The notes: generated by a model not told the origin, from the sequence alone. Positions 1-8,979 are shown, counted from the stretch's first letter. The stretch is 64,000 nt of DNA from Burkholderiaceae bacterium (GCA_024235855.1 JACKLN010000004.1:1-64000); one strand, 5' to 3'. Program-made: numbers and translations.

Positions 1-1
1 A

Positions 2-607
2 CTGGGGCCACGCTTCGTGCTGCCCTACCAGCCGTCGCCGTTGGCGCTGCCGCAGGTCTTCGGCCGCCAGGCGCCGTGCATCCTGGAGATCGGATTCGGG
101 ATGGGCGACGCCACGGCGCAGGTGGCTGCCGCGATGCCCGGGCACGACTTCATCGGCGTCGAAGTGCACGAGGCGGGCGTGGGCGCCTTGCTCAAGCGCA
201 TCGGCGAAGGCGGACTCGCCAACCTGCGCATCGTGCAGCACGACGCGGTGGAGGTGCTGCGCGACATGGTCGAGCCCGGCACCTTGGCCGGCGTGCACCT
301 GTGGTTCCCCGATCCCTGGCACAAGAAGCGGCACCACAAGCGGCGCATCGTGCAGCCGGCCTTCGTGGCCCTGGTGGCCAGCCGCCTGGCACCGGGTGGC
401 TACCTGCACTGCGCCACCGACTGGCAGCCCTACGCCGAGCAGATGCTGGAGGTGCTGACGGCCGCGCCAGCGCTGCACAACACCGCCGAAGCCTATGCAC
501 CCAAGCCGGCCTGGCGCCCGCAGACGAAGTTCGAGACCCGCGGCCTGAAGCTCGGCCACGGCGTGTGGGACCTGCTGTTCCGGCGACCGCCGGCCGACGC
601 CGCCTGA
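2..607 (+). CDS. trmB: tRNA (guanine-N7-)-methyltransferase, 5' end cut by window edge
   Basis: This enzyme methylates guanine 46 of tRNAs using S-adenosylmethionine. The reading frame is open from base 2 and begins with residues LGPRFVLPY, a typical internal TrmB stretch (GPRFV), so the true start lies outside the window. Visible motifs are the SAM-binding EIGFGMGDAT and the family signature WFPDPWHKKRHHKRR. The C-terminal TKFETRG segment is also typical. About 201 residues are present, so only a short N-terminus is missing. The uppP gene converges on it 19 bases downstream. Family assignment is secure. Confidence 0.93.
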   Translation: MGPRFVLPYQPSPLALPQVFGRQAPCILEIGFGMGDATAQVAAAMPGHDFIGVEVHEAGVGALLKRIGEGGLANLRIVQHDAVEVLRDMVEPGTLAGVHLWFPDPWHKKRHHKRRIVQPAFVALVASRLAPGGYLHCATDWQPYAEQMLEVLTAAPALHNTAEAYAPKPAWRPQTKFETRGLKLGHGVWDLLFRRPPADAA

Positions 608-626
608 CCGGTCGTCAGGGCGTCAG

Positions 627-1496
627 TCAGGGCGCCCAGTTGACGGTGCCGGTCCAGGCCGTGACCAGGACGATGGTGCCGAAGACGATGCGGTACCAGG
701 CAAACGGCACGAAGTCGTGCGTGCTGACGAAGCGGATCAGCCAGCGGATGCACCACAGCGCGCTGAAGAAGGCCACCACGGTGCCGACGGCGAAGATCGG
801 CAGGTCCTCGGCCGACAGCAGCGCCCGGTCCTTCCAGACCGAATAGACGCCGGCACCGATCAGCGTCGGGATCGCCAGATAGAAGCTGAACTCGGCGGCC
901 GCCTTGCGCGACAGGCCCAGCACCAGGCCACCCATGATCGTGGCCCCCGACCGGCTGGTGCCCGGAATCAGCGCCAGGCACTGCAGCAGGCCCACCTTCA
1001 ACGCGTCGGCCGCGCTCATGTCGTCGACCGTCTCCACGCGGGCCTGGCGCGCGCCTTCGAGGTCGCGCGCGCCGTAGAGCCGCTTGTGGCGGGCCTCGAT
1101 CCACAGGATCAGCAGGCCGCCGACGATCAGCGCCACCGCCACCGGCACGGCCGAGAACAGGTGCTGCTTGATGATGCCGCCGAGGGCCAGCCCGAAGACC
1201 ACCGCCGGCATGAAGGCGATCAGCACGTTGCGCACGAAACGCCGGGCCAGCGGGTCGGGCGTGCCGCCGAAGCCGACACCGCGCAGCGTCCACGCCAGCC
1301 GTGCCCGGTATTCCCACAGCACGGCCACCATGGCGCCGGTCTGGATGGCGATCTCGAAGACCCCGGCCCGCGGCCCACCGAAGCCGATCAGCGCGCCGGT
1401 CAGGATCAGGTGCCCGGTGGAGGAGATGGGCAGGAACTCGGTCAGGCCTTCGACCAGGCCCATGACCGCGGCCTTCAGCAACAGCAGCGGGTCCAC
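627..1496 (-). CDS. uppP: Undecaprenyl-diphosphatase (bacitracin resistance family)
   Basis: This integral membrane phosphatase recycles undecaprenyl pyrophosphate to the monophosphate carrier used for peptidoglycan and O-antigen synthesis. The two hallmark motifs are present: EGLTEFLPISSTGHL near the N-terminus and LIPGTSRSGATI in the middle, which contribute the active-site Glu, Ser, His and Arg residues. Several hydrophobic membrane segments follow. I chose the GTG at 1496 (protein VDPLLLLKAAVMG, 289 aa). The upstream 26 codons are open but look non-coding, and the family is usually 265-290 aa. It points away from the tetR gene, leaving a 152-base divergent region. Confidence 0.92.
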   Translation of the reverse strand: MDPLLLLKAAVMGLVEGLTEFLPISSTGHLILTGALIGFGGPRAGVFEIAIQTGAMVAVLWEYRARLAWTLRGVGFGGTPDPLARRFVRNVLIAFMPAVVFGLALGGIIKQHLFSAVPVAVALIVGGLLILWIEARHKRLYGARDLEGARQARVETVDDMSAADALKVGLLQCLALIPGTSRSGATIMGGLVLGLSRKAAAEFSFYLAIPTLIGAGVYSVWKDRALLSAEDLPIFAVGTVVAFFSALWCIRWLIRFVSTHDFVPFAWYRIVFGTIVLVTAWTGTVNWAP

Positions 1497-1622
1497 GCAG
1501 CGCGCCCTTCCCTTGGTGCAAAGCGCGGGATGATAGGCGGCGGTCCGGGCTCGCCCGCTCCGTGCCGGCGTCAAGCGGCGGCCGGCCGTGCAGATTGACC
1601 CGCCTTCGCCACGGCGATACCA

Positions 1623-1644
1623 TTACTGACTCGTTGGTCAGTAA
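1623..1644. promoter_or_regulatory. Probable TetR-family operator overlapping the tetR start region
   Basis: A perfect inverted repeat, TTACTGAC and GTCAGTAA, is separated by six bases (TCGTTG). It ends four bases before the ATG of the TetR-family gene at 1649. Its size and symmetry fit operators of AcrR/TetR repressors. Its place against the start codon implies autorepression, with control of the RND operon that follows. The leader between repeat and ATG is too short for a Shine-Dalgarno sequence, so the mRNA may be leaderless. Confidence 0.7.
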
Positions 1645-1648
1645 ATAG

Positions 1649-2284
1649 ATGCCCCTCAGCCCCCGTCCCCGCCAGCGGCGCAAGGAGACGCGCCCGCAGG
1701 AACTGCTGGACGCGGCGCTGGAACTCTTCGTCGAGAAGGGCTTCGCCGCCACGCGCTCGGAAGAGGTCGCGCGCCGCGCCGGCGTGTCCAAGGGCACGCT
1801 CTACCTCTACTACCCGAGCAAGGAAGAGCTGTTCAAGGCCGTGGTGCGGCAGAAGCTGAGCCAGCTGATCGCCGAGGGGCAGGACCTGGTGGGCAGCTTC
1901 GACGGTTCCACCTCCGACCTTCTGCGGCAGCTCACCCACATCTGGTGGGAGCGCTTCGGCAACACGCCGGCCGCCGGCATCCACAAGGTCGTCATCGCCG
2001 AGGTGCGCAACTTCCCGGAACTGGCCCAGTTCTATGCCGACGAGGTCATCACCCCGGCCGACCGGCTGTTCTCCAGCACGGTGGAGCGCGGCATTGCTCG
2101 CGGCGAGTTCCGCGCCCTGCCGGTGCACGACGTCGCGACCGCACTGATGGCGCCGATGATCTTCCTCGCGCTGCACCGGCATTCCTTCGGCGCCTGCCCG
2201 GTGCATGGCGTGGAGATGGACCCGATGACGGTGCTGAACACGCAGCTCGACCTCGTGCTGCGCGGACTGGAAGTGAGGACATGA
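1649..2284 (+). CDS. TetR/AcrR-family transcriptional repressor
   Basis: A 211-residue regulator. The N-terminal helix-turn-helix is clear: LLDAALELFVEKGFAATR followed by VARRAGVSKGTLYLYYPSKE (roughly residues 18-62). The C-terminal half is the variable ligand-binding domain. Its stop overlaps the ATG of the next gene (ATGA), which encodes a membrane fusion protein, and the RND permease follows, so it is probably the local repressor of a multidrug efflux operon. A perfect palindrome sits directly upstream. The inducing ligand cannot be read from the sequence. Confidence 0.9.
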   Translation: MPLSPRPRQRRKETRPQELLDAALELFVEKGFAATRSEEVARRAGVSKGTLYLYYPSKEELFKAVVRQKLSQLIAEGQDLVGSFDGSTSDLLRQLTHIWWERFGNTPAAGIHKVVIAEVRNFPELAQFYADEVITPADRLFSSTVERGIARGEFRALPVHDVATALMAPMIFLALHRHSFGACPVHGVEMDPMTVLNTQLDLVLRGLEVRT

Positions 2285-3414
2285 GCGTGCGCATGAGAGG
2301 CTGGCTGGTCGTCGGCGTCGTGGTGGTGGCTGTCGCGGCCGCCGTGGCGTGGCGTGCGACGCGGGCGCCCGGCGCGGCCAGCGCGCCGCCGCAGGCATCG
2401 GCGGTGGCCGACACAGCCGTCCGACTGGCCGGCACCGACCTCGCCCGCGCCACCACGCAGCCGCTGGCCCGCACGGTGACCGTCAGCGGCAGCGTGCAGG
2501 CGCTGCGCACGGCCATGGTCAAGGCCCGCATCGCGGCCGAACTGCGGCAGCTCGACGTGCGCGAAGGCGACACCGTGCGCGCCGGTCAGGTCATCGGCCG
2601 GCTGGACGACACCGAGGCCGCCTGGCGGCTGCGCCAGGCCGAGGACCAGGCCGCGACCGCGCGGGCGCAGCTGGCCATCGCCGAGCGCACGCTGGCCAAC
2701 AACCGCGCGCTGGTCGGCCAGGGTTTCATCTCCACCAACGCGCTGCAGACCTCGGAGTCCAACGTGGCCGCGGCCCAGGCCACCCTGGCAGCCGCGCAGG
2801 CCGCGGCCGAGCTGGCCCGCAAGTCGGTGCGCGACGCGGTGCTGGTCGCCCCCATCGGCGGCCAGGTGGCGCAGCGGCTGGCGCAGCCCGGCGAGCGCGT
2901 CGGCGTGGACGCGCGCATCGTCGAGATCGTGGACCTGTCGGCGCTGGAACTGGCCGCACCGCTGGCGCCGGCCGACGTGGCGCCGCTGGCGGTGGGCCTG
3001 CCGGCGACGCTGACGGTGGAAGGCCTAGCGGCACCGGTGACCGGCCGCGTCGCCCGCATCGCGCCGGCCACCCAGGCCGGCACGCGCGCGGTGATGGTCT
3101 ACATCGCGCTGGACAGCGCACCCGGCCTGCGCCACGGCCTGTTCGCGCAGGGCGCGGTGGAGGTGGCGCGTGCACCGGCCCGCGTGGTGCCGCTGTCGGC
3201 CCTGCGCACCGACGGCGCGCGGCCGGCGGTGCTGGTGGCGGCCGACGGCCGGGTGAAGCGCGTGGACGTGACGCCAGGCGAACGTGGCCTGGCCCCGTTT
3301 GGCGGCGCGCCGGAACCGGCCGTGGCCGTCGGCGACGCGCTGCCCGAAGGCGCCATGGTGCTGCGCAGCAGCGTCGGCGGGCTGGCCGACGGCACGCCAG
3401 TCACCCTGCCCTGA
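2281..3414 (+). CDS. RND efflux periplasmic adaptor (HlyD/AcrA family)
   Basis: This is the membrane fusion subunit that links an inner-membrane RND pump to an outer-membrane channel. The 377-residue protein starts at the ATG overlapping the tetR stop. It has an N-terminal hydrophobic anchor (GWLVVGVVVVAVAAAVAW), a biotinyl-lipoyl-like half motif (VREGDTVRAGQVIGRLDD), an alanine-rich coiled-coil hairpin (about residues 120-190), the second lipoyl half (VLVAPIGGQVAQRLAQPGE), and beta-barrel and membrane-proximal domains. The pump gene starts 24 bases downstream. The substrate is unknown. Confidence 0.92.
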   Translation: MSVRMRGWLVVGVVVVAVAAAVAWRATRAPGAASAPPQASAVADTAVRLAGTDLARATTQPLARTVTVSGSVQALRTAMVKARIAAELRQLDVREGDTVRAGQVIGRLDDTEAAWRLRQAEDQAATARAQLAIAERTLANNRALVGQGFISTNALQTSESNVAAAQATLAAAQAAAELARKSVRDAVLVAPIGGQVAQRLAQPGERVGVDARIVEIVDLSALELAAPLAPADVAPLAVGLPATLTVEGLAAPVTGRVARIAPATQAGTRAVMVYIALDSAPGLRHGLFAQGAVEVARAPARVVPLSALRTDGARPAVLVAADGRVKRVDVTPGERGLAPFGGAPEPAVAVGDALPEGAMVLRSSVGGLADGTPVTLP

Positions 3415-3438
3415 CCGGCCCAGCGGCCTCCGTTCGCC

Positions 3439-6400
3439 ATGTGGTTCACCCGCGTCTCCATCGGCAACCCGGTGCTGGCCACGATGGTCATGCTCGCGTT
3501 CGTGGTGCTGGGCGTGTTCAGCTACCAGCGGCTGGCGGTGGACCAGTTCCCCGACATCGACTTCCCCACCGTCGTGATCACGGTGGACTACCCCGGGGCC
3601 AGCCCGGAGATCGTGGAGTCGGAGGTCACGAAGAAAGTCGAGGAGGCGGTCAACACCGTCGCCGGCATCGACACGATCTTCTCGCGCTCGTACGAGGGCA
3701 GCTCGGTCACGGTGGTGCAGTTCAACCTCGACATCGACGGCAAGCGCGCCGCCGAGGACGTGCGCGAGAAGCTGGCCCTGCTGCGCCCGGCACTGGACGA
3801 CGACGTGGAGGATCCACGCGTCTCCCGCTTCGACCCCGCCAGCACGCCGATCTTCGACGTGGCCGTGCTCTCGCCCGACGGCAGCCGCAGCGCGCAGGAA
3901 CTCACCACCTGGGCGCAGCAGGTGCTGGCCAAGCGGCTGCAGAACGTGCGCGGCGTGGGCGCGGTGTCGGTGATCGGCGGCCTGGAGCGCCGGATCCAGG
4001 TGCAGCTGCAGCCGGCGGCGATGCAGGCGCACGGCGTGTCGGTGGACCAGGTGCGCGCTGCGCTGCGCAGCGAGAACCAGGAACTGCCGCTGGGCAACCT
4101 GCGCGACGCCGAGCGCGAGCGCGTGGTGCAGATCGACGCGCGGCTCAAGCGGCCCGAGGACTTCGCCGGCATCGTCGTCGCGCGGCGTGGCGACGTGGTC
4201 GTCACGCTCGGCCAGGTGGCCCGCGTGGTCGACGGCCCGCAGGAGGTCGAAAGCCTGGCGCTCTACAACGGCCAGCGCACGGTGCTGCTGTCGGTGCAGA
4301 AGAGCCAGGGCGAGAACACCGTGGCCACGGTGGACGGGCTCAAGCGCGCGCTGGCCGACGCGGCATCGGTCACGCCCGCCGGCATGGCCACGGAGATCAA
4401 CCGCGACGGCTCCCGCCCGATCCGCGTGGGCGTGGCCAATGTGCGCCAGACGCTGATCGAGGGCGCGCTGCTGACGGTGCTGATCGTCTTCCTGTTCCTG
4501 AACTCCTGGCGCAGCACCGTGATCACCGGGCTGACGTTGCCGATCGCGCTGATCGGCACCTTTGGCGTCATGCACGCCTTCGGCTTCTCGATCAACAACA
4601 TCACGCTGATGGCCATGAGCCTGTGCGTGGGCCTGCTGATCGACGACGCCATCGTCGTGCGCGAGAACATCGTGCGTCACGTGCAGATGGGCAAGAGCGC
4701 CCACGATGCGGCGATGGATGGCACGCAGGAAATCGGCCTGGCGGTGCTGGCCACCACGCTGTCCATCGTCGCGGTGTTCCTGCCCATCGGCTTCATGGGT
4801 GGCATCGTCGGCAAGTTCTTCCACGAGTTCGGCATCACCATCGCCGCGGCGGTGCTGATCTCGATGTTCGTCAGCTTCACGCTGGACCCCATGCTCTCCA
4901 GCGTCTGGCCCGACCCCGAGGCCGGCCAAGCGCATGCCGGGCAGAACCTCTACAACCGCACCATCGGCCGCGTGACCGGCGCGTTCGAGCGCTTCACCGA
5001 CGGCCTGGGCGAGGTCTACCAGCGCGTGCTGGCCTGGTCGCTGCGCCACCCGCTGGCCACGGTGGCGGTGGCAGCCGGCACCTTCTTCGGCAGCCTGGCG
5101 CTGATCCCGGTGCTGGGCGCGGAATTCGTGCCCAAGGCGGACTTCTCCGAGACCCAGGTCAACTTCGAGACGCCGGTGGGCACGTCGCTGGCCGTCACCG
5201 AGGCGCGGGCGAAGCAGATCGACGCCGCGCTGCGCGAACTGCCCGAGGTGCGCTACACCGTGGCCAGTGTCAACAGCGGCTTCGCCCGCGGGCGCAACCG
5301 CGGCAGCGTCTACGTGCGCCTGACCGACCGCCACGAACGCACCCGCAGCGTCGACCAATTGGTGGTGCCGATGCGCGAGCGGCTGGCACGGATTCCGGGC
5401 ATCACCATCACCAACATCGGCGTGCCCGACCTCGGCGGCGGCAAGACGCTGCAGTGGTCGGTGCAGGGCCCGGACCTGGGGGAACTGGAGCGCCTGGCCC
5501 GCCAGATCGACCCGCAGCTGGCGAAGATCCCCGGCCTGGTGGACCTGAAGAGCACGCTGGAGCCCGACAAGCCGGTGACCGCCGTGCGCCTGGACCGCCG
5601 TGCCGCGGCCGACCTGGGGCTCAACGTCAACGCCGTGGCCGGCGCGCTGCGCCCGCTGCTGGCCGGTCAGGCGGTGGGCAACTGGCGCGCGCCCGACGGC
5701 GAGAGCTACGACGTCTGGCTGCAGCTGGCGCCCGACGCCCGCCAGCGCGGCGACGACCTCGCCGGCCTGCCGCTGCTGCTGGCCCCCGGTGCCGACGGCA
5801 GCCCGCGCACCGTGCGCCTGGGCCAGGTGGCGCAGGTGGTGGACAGCACCGGGCTCACGCAGATCAACCGCCGCGACCTCAACCGCGAGGTCAACTACGA
5901 CGCCAACACCCTGGGCCGCAGCAGCGGCGACGTGTCGGCCGACATCCGCCGCGTGCTCGACGGCGTGGCCTTCCCGCCCGGCTACCGCTACAGCTTCGGC
6001 GGCAGCACGAAGAACATGACCGAGTCCTTCAACTACGCCGTCGGAGCGCTGGCGCTGGCCGTGGTGTTCATCTACATGATCCTGGCCAGTCAGTTCCGGA
6101 GCTTCCTGCAGCCGCTGGCGCTGATGAGCTCGCTGCCGCTGACGCTGGTGGGCGTGGTGGCCATGCTGATGGCCTTCGGCTCGTCACTGAACATGTTCAG
6201 CATCATCGGCATCGTGATGCTGATGGGCCTGGTGACCAAGAACGCCATCCTGCTGGTGGACTTCGCGATCCGCTCGCGGGCCGAGGGCATGGACCGGAAC
6301 ACCGCGCTGCTGCATGCGGCCAAGGTGCGGCTGCGCCCGATCCTGATGACGACGCTGGCCATGGTCTTCGGCATGGTGCCGCTGGCCTTCGCCGTCAGCG

Positions 6401-6564
6401 AAGGCTCGGAGCAGCGCGCGCCCATGGGCCAGGCCGTGATCGGCGGCGTCATCACCTCGTCGCTGCTGACCCTGGTGGTGGTGCCCGTGGTCTACGGCTG
6501 GCTCGACGACCTGGCGGCCTGGGCCCGCCGCGGCTTCAAGCGCAGCGTCAGCGGGGCTGCCTAG
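3439..6564 (+). CDS. RND-family multidrug efflux permease (AcrB/MdtBC type)
   Basis: A proton-driven inner-membrane transporter of 1041 residues, the normal length for the AcrB class. It begins MWFTRVSIGNPVLATMVMLAF, the usual first transmembrane helix. Proton-relay residues are present: Asp402-Asp403 in GLLIDDAIVVREN (TM4) and Lys934 in LMGLVTKNAILLVDF (TM10). Two large periplasmic loops separate TM1/2 and TM7/8. The sequence style is nearer the MdtB/MdtC (metabolite or drug) branch than the heavy-metal branch. It forms an operon with the upstream adaptor. The TolC-like gene at 7654 could supply the outer channel. Confidence 0.95.
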   Translation: MWFTRVSIGNPVLATMVMLAFVVLGVFSYQRLAVDQFPDIDFPTVVITVDYPGASPEIVESEVTKKVEEAVNTVAGIDTIFSRSYEGSSVTVVQFNLDIDGKRAAEDVREKLALLRPALDDDVEDPRVSRFDPASTPIFDVAVLSPDGSRSAQELTTWAQQVLAKRLQNVRGVGAVSVIGGLERRIQVQLQPAAMQAHGVSVDQVRAALRSENQELPLGNLRDAERERVVQIDARLKRPEDFAGIVVARRGDVVVTLGQVARVVDGPQEVESLALYNGQRTVLLSVQKSQGENTVATVDGLKRALADAASVTPAGMATEINRDGSRPIRVGVANVRQTLIEGALLTVLIVFLFLNSWRSTVITGLTLPIALIGTFGVMHAFGFSINNITLMAMSLCVGLLIDDAIVVRENIVRHVQMGKSAHDAAMDGTQEIGLAVLATTLSIVAVFLPIGFMGGIVGKFFHEFGITIAAAVLISMFVSFTLDPMLSSVWPDPEAGQAHAGQNLYNRTIGRVTGAFERFTDGLGEVYQRVLAWSLRHPLATVAVAAGTFFGSLALIPVLGAEFVPKADFSETQVNFETPVGTSLAVTEARAKQIDAALRELPEVRYTVASVNSGFARGRNRGSVYVRLTDRHERTRSVDQLVVPMRERLARIPGITITNIGVPDLGGGKTLQWSVQGPDLGELERLARQIDPQLAKIPGLVDLKSTLEPDKPVTAVRLDRRAAADLGLNVNAVAGALRPLLAGQAVGNWRAPDGESYDVWLQLAPDARQRGDDLAGLPLLLAPGADGSPRTVRLGQVAQVVDSTGLTQINRRDLNREVNYDANTLGRSSGDVSADIRRVLDGVAFPPGYRYSFGGSTKNMTESFNYAVGALALAVVFIYMILASQFRSFLQPLALMSSLPLTLVGVVAMLMAFGSSLNMFSIIGIVMLMGLVTKNAILLVDFAIRSRAEGMDRNTALLHAAKVRLRPILMTTLAMVFGMVPLAFAVSEGSEQRAPMGQAVIGGVITSSLLTLVVVPVVYGWLDDLAAWARRGFKRSVSGAA

Positions 6565-6586
6565 AATCGGGTTTTCACGTACACTC

Positions 6587-6602
6587 ATACCCCCATAGGT
6601 AT
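6587..6602. promoter_or_regulatory. Short palindrome abutting a start codon (possible CsoR/CstR-type operator)
   Basis: The sequence ATACC-CCCATA-GGTAT is a five-base inverted repeat around a C-rich centre. It ends one base before the ATG at 6604. Known operators of the CsoR/CstR/FrmR repressor family have the form ATACC...GGTAT with a C/G-rich core. The downstream unit includes a rhodanese, which fits sulfur-stress control by a CstR-like regulator. No such regulator gene is in the window, so this is a motif-level suggestion. Confidence 0.4.
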
Positions 6603-6603
6603 C

Positions 6604-7278
6604 ATGATGGACATCGAACGCGCCCGCTTCAACATGATCGAGCAGCAGATCCGCCCCTGGGAGGTGCTGGATCCGGCGGTGCTCGAACTGCTGGCCGTGG
6701 TCCGGCGCGAGGACTTCGTGCCCGCCGCCTACCGCGCCATGGCCTTCGTCGACACCCAGGTGCCGCTGGGCGACTTGGCCGCGGGCCAGTGCATGCTGGA
6801 GCCGCGCCTGGAGGCCCGGCTGCTGCAGGAACTGCAGGTGCAGCGCCACGAGAAGGTGCTGGAGATCGGCACCGGCAGCGGCTTCATGGCCGCGCTGCTG
6901 GGCCACCGCGCACAACGCGTGGTGACGCTGGAGTGCGTGCCGGCGTTGGTGGCGATGGCGCGCAGCAACCTGCAGCGTGCCGGCGTGGCCAACGTCACCG
7001 TGCGCGAGGTCAGCGCCGCCGAGGGCGCCAAGGGCCTGCCGGCCGAGGCGCCTTTCGACGCCATCCTGCTGTCGGGTTCGGTGGCCGAAGTGCCGCGCGG
7101 CCTGCTCGAGCAGCTCAAGGTCGGCGGCCGGCTGATGGCCATCGTCGGCGACGAACCCATCATGCGCGCCCGCCTGTTCACCCGCACCGGCGAGGCCGCG
7201 TGGTCGTCGGTGGACGTGTTCGACACAGTGGCGCCGCGCCTGCTGGGCTTCGAGACCGGCTCGCGCTTCACGTTCTGA
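6604..7278 (+). CDS. Protein-L-isoaspartate O-methyltransferase-like protein, probable catalytic Ser missing
   Basis: A 224-residue SAM-dependent methyltransferase of the PCMT fold. The SAM motif VLEIGTGSGFMAALLG and the family start (REDFVPAAYRAMAFVD) are clear. In E. coli Pcm the segment GQTISQP carries the active-site Ser. Here the aligned segment is GQCMLEP (Leu65 at the Ser position), so repair of isoaspartate is doubtful. It lies in a set with a rhodanese (19-base gap) and a TolC-like gene, a neighbourhood I recall from other Burkholderiales. ATG codons at 6604 and 6607 are both possible starts. Confidence 0.8.
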   Translation: MMDIERARFNMIEQQIRPWEVLDPAVLELLAVVRREDFVPAAYRAMAFVDTQVPLGDLAAGQCMLEPRLEARLLQELQVQRHEKVLEIGTGSGFMAALLGHRAQRVVTLECVPALVAMARSNLQRAGVANVTVREVSAAEGAKGLPAEAPFDAILLSGSVAEVPRGLLEQLKVGGRLMAIVGDEPIMRARLFTRTGEAAWSSVDVFDTVAPRLLGFETGSRFTF

Positions 7279-7297
7279 CCAACGGCGCCGCCCGACG

Positions 7298-7630
7298 ATG
7301 ATGCTGCCGCAGCTCAGCCCGCCTGATCTGGCCGCACGTGCCGCCGCCGAGGGCTTCGTGCTGCTCGACGTGCGCGAGCCCTGGGAGGTGCAGACCGCGC
7401 GCATCGAGATCCCCGGCGCCAGCGCGGTGCACATCCCGATGCACCTGATCCCGCTGCGCCTGGCGGAACTGCCGCGCACGCAGCCCGTCGCCTGTATCTG
7501 CCATCACGGCGCACGCAGCGCGCAGGTCGTCGCATTCCTGCTGCGCCAGGGCTTCGACGACGTGTACAACCTCGCCGGCGGCATCGACGCCTGGTCGACC
7601 CACGTCGATCCCGGCGTGCCGCGCTACTGA
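7298..7630 (+). CDS. Single-domain rhodanese-like sulfurtransferase
   Basis: A 110-residue cytosolic protein made of one rhodanese domain, about the length of GlpE. It carries the N-terminal VLLDVREPWEV motif and an active-site loop with Cys68 (CICHHGARS), which would carry a persulfide. The NLAGGIDAWS motif near the C-terminus is also standard. A second cysteine (Cys66) lies two residues before the catalytic one. It is 19 bases after the Pcm-like gene and 23 before the TolC-like gene, so probably cotranscribed. The acceptor of its sulfur is unknown. Confidence 0.9.
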   Translation: MMLPQLSPPDLAARAAAEGFVLLDVREPWEVQTARIEIPGASAVHIPMHLIPLRLAELPRTQPVACICHHGARSAQVVAFLLRQGFDDVYNLAGGIDAWSTHVDPGVPRY

Positions 7631-7653
7631 GAACACCAAGCCAAGGACCCCCC

Positions 7654-8979
7654 ATGCGATCCAAGCGTCTGACCCTGCTGGCCACGGCCGCCGTGCTCGC
7701 CTTCGGCGCCGCCCCCGCGGCCTTTGCCCAGGACCTGCGCGCCCTCTACGAAGCCGCCCGGGCCTACGACGCCACCTTCCTGGCCGCGCAGGCGCAGGCA
7801 CGCTCGGCGGAGTTCCGCGCCGCCCAGGCCGACGCGCTGACCCGCCCCAGCGCCGCGCTCAGCGCCGGTGCCAACGCCGGCTACGTGAATGCCGACGGCC
7901 GCCCGGGGGGCGACAGCAACACGCTCAACGCCACGCTGCAGGGCCGCTACCCGCTGTTCAACCGCAGCAACACGGCCAGCATCGCCCAGGCGCAGCAGGC
8001 GCTGCGTCTGTCGGCCGCCGAACTGGCCGCCGCCGAGCAGGACCTGATCGTGCGTGTGGCCCAGGCCTACTTCGACGTGCTGGCGGCCCAGGACACGCTG
8101 GCCACGGTGCGCGCGGCCAAGGCGGCCACCGCAGAACAGCTGGCCTCTGCCAAGCGCGCCTTCGAGGTCGGCACCGCCACCATCACCGACACGCGCGAGG
8201 CGCAGTCGCGCTTCGACCTCGACGTGGCGCGCGAGATCGCCGCCGACAACGACCTGCGCGCCAAGCGCATCGCGCTGGACCAGCTGGTCGGCCGCGCGAA
8301 CGTCGAGCCCAGGCCGCTGGCCCTGCCGGCCACGCTGCCGCCGGTGCTGCCGGCCGACCCGGAGGCCTGGGTCGGCACGGCCGACGCGCAGCACCCGACC
8401 ATCCAGCGCGCGCAGGCGGCGCTGGAGATCGCGCGCCTGGAGATCGACCGTGCCAAGGCCGCCGAAGGCCCGACGCTGGATGCCGTGGCCAGCGTGGGTG
8501 CGGCCAAGTACATGGGCCGCTACCCCCAGGGCACGCCCGGGTCGCCCACCACCACCGCCAGCATCGGCCTGCAGTTCAACCTGCCGCTGTACACCGGCGG
8601 CGCCACCGGCAACCGCATTTCCGAGACCCTGGCCCTGGAAGAGAAGGCCCGCAACGACCTCGATGCCGCCCGCCGTGGCGTGGCCCAGGGCACGCGGGTC
8701 TCGTACTTCGGCGTGCAGTCCGGCACTGCCCAGGTCAAGGCACTGGAAGCCGCGGAATCCTCGGCCAAGCTGGCGCTGGAAGCGACCCAGTTGGGCTACA
8801 AGGTGGGCGTGCGCGTGAACCTGGACGTGCTCAACGCCCAGAGCCAGCTGTTCCAGACCCAGAGCAGCCTGGCCAGCGCGCGCTACAACGTGCTGGTGGG
8901 CAATCTGCGCCTGCGCCAGGCCGCCGGCCAGCTGAGCGTGGGCGACATCGACGCCATCAACGCCCTGCTGGCGAAGTGA
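7654..8979 (+). CDS. tolC: TolC-family outer membrane channel protein
   Basis: A 441-residue outer-membrane efflux protein with a signal peptide (MRSKRLTLLATAAVLAFGAAPAAFA, cut after AFA). Two repeats of an outer-membrane efflux domain follow, starting with DLRALYEAARAYDATFLAAQA and ending in the LNAQSQLFQTQSSLASARYNVL region seen in TolC. A good ribosome binding site (AAGGA) lies nine bases upstream. It would form the trimeric outer channel for type I or RND export, plausibly with the RND pump 1 kb upstream. Its 3' end overlaps the opposing waaA-kdkA gene by 23 bases. Confidence 0.93.
   Translation: MRSKRLTLLATAAVLAFGAAPAAFAQDLRALYEAARAYDATFLAAQAQARSAEFRAAQADALTRPSAALSAGANAGYVNADGRPGGDSNTLNATLQGRYPLFNRSNTASIAQAQQALRLSAAELAAAEQDLIVRVAQAYFDVLAAQDTLATVRAAKAATAEQLASAKRAFEVGTATITDTREAQSRFDLDVAREIAADNDLRAKRIALDQLVGRANVEPRPLALPATLPPVLPADPEAWVGTADAQHPTIQRAQAALEIARLEIDRAKAAEGPTLDAVASVGAAKYMGRYPQGTPGSPTTTASIGLQFNLPLYTGGATGNRISETLALEEKARNDLDAARRGVAQGTRVSYFGVQSGTAQVKALEAAESSAKLALEATQLGYKVGVRVNLDVLNAQSQLFQTQSSLASARYNVLVGNLRLRQAAGQLSVGDIDAINALLAK

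Noticed and set aside
2349..7301. Very long open frame on the plus strand across the efflux genes
   Set aside because: It overlaps clear RND adaptor and permease genes in another frame. It is Arg/Gly/Ala-rich with no motifs, as expected from high-GC codon bias.
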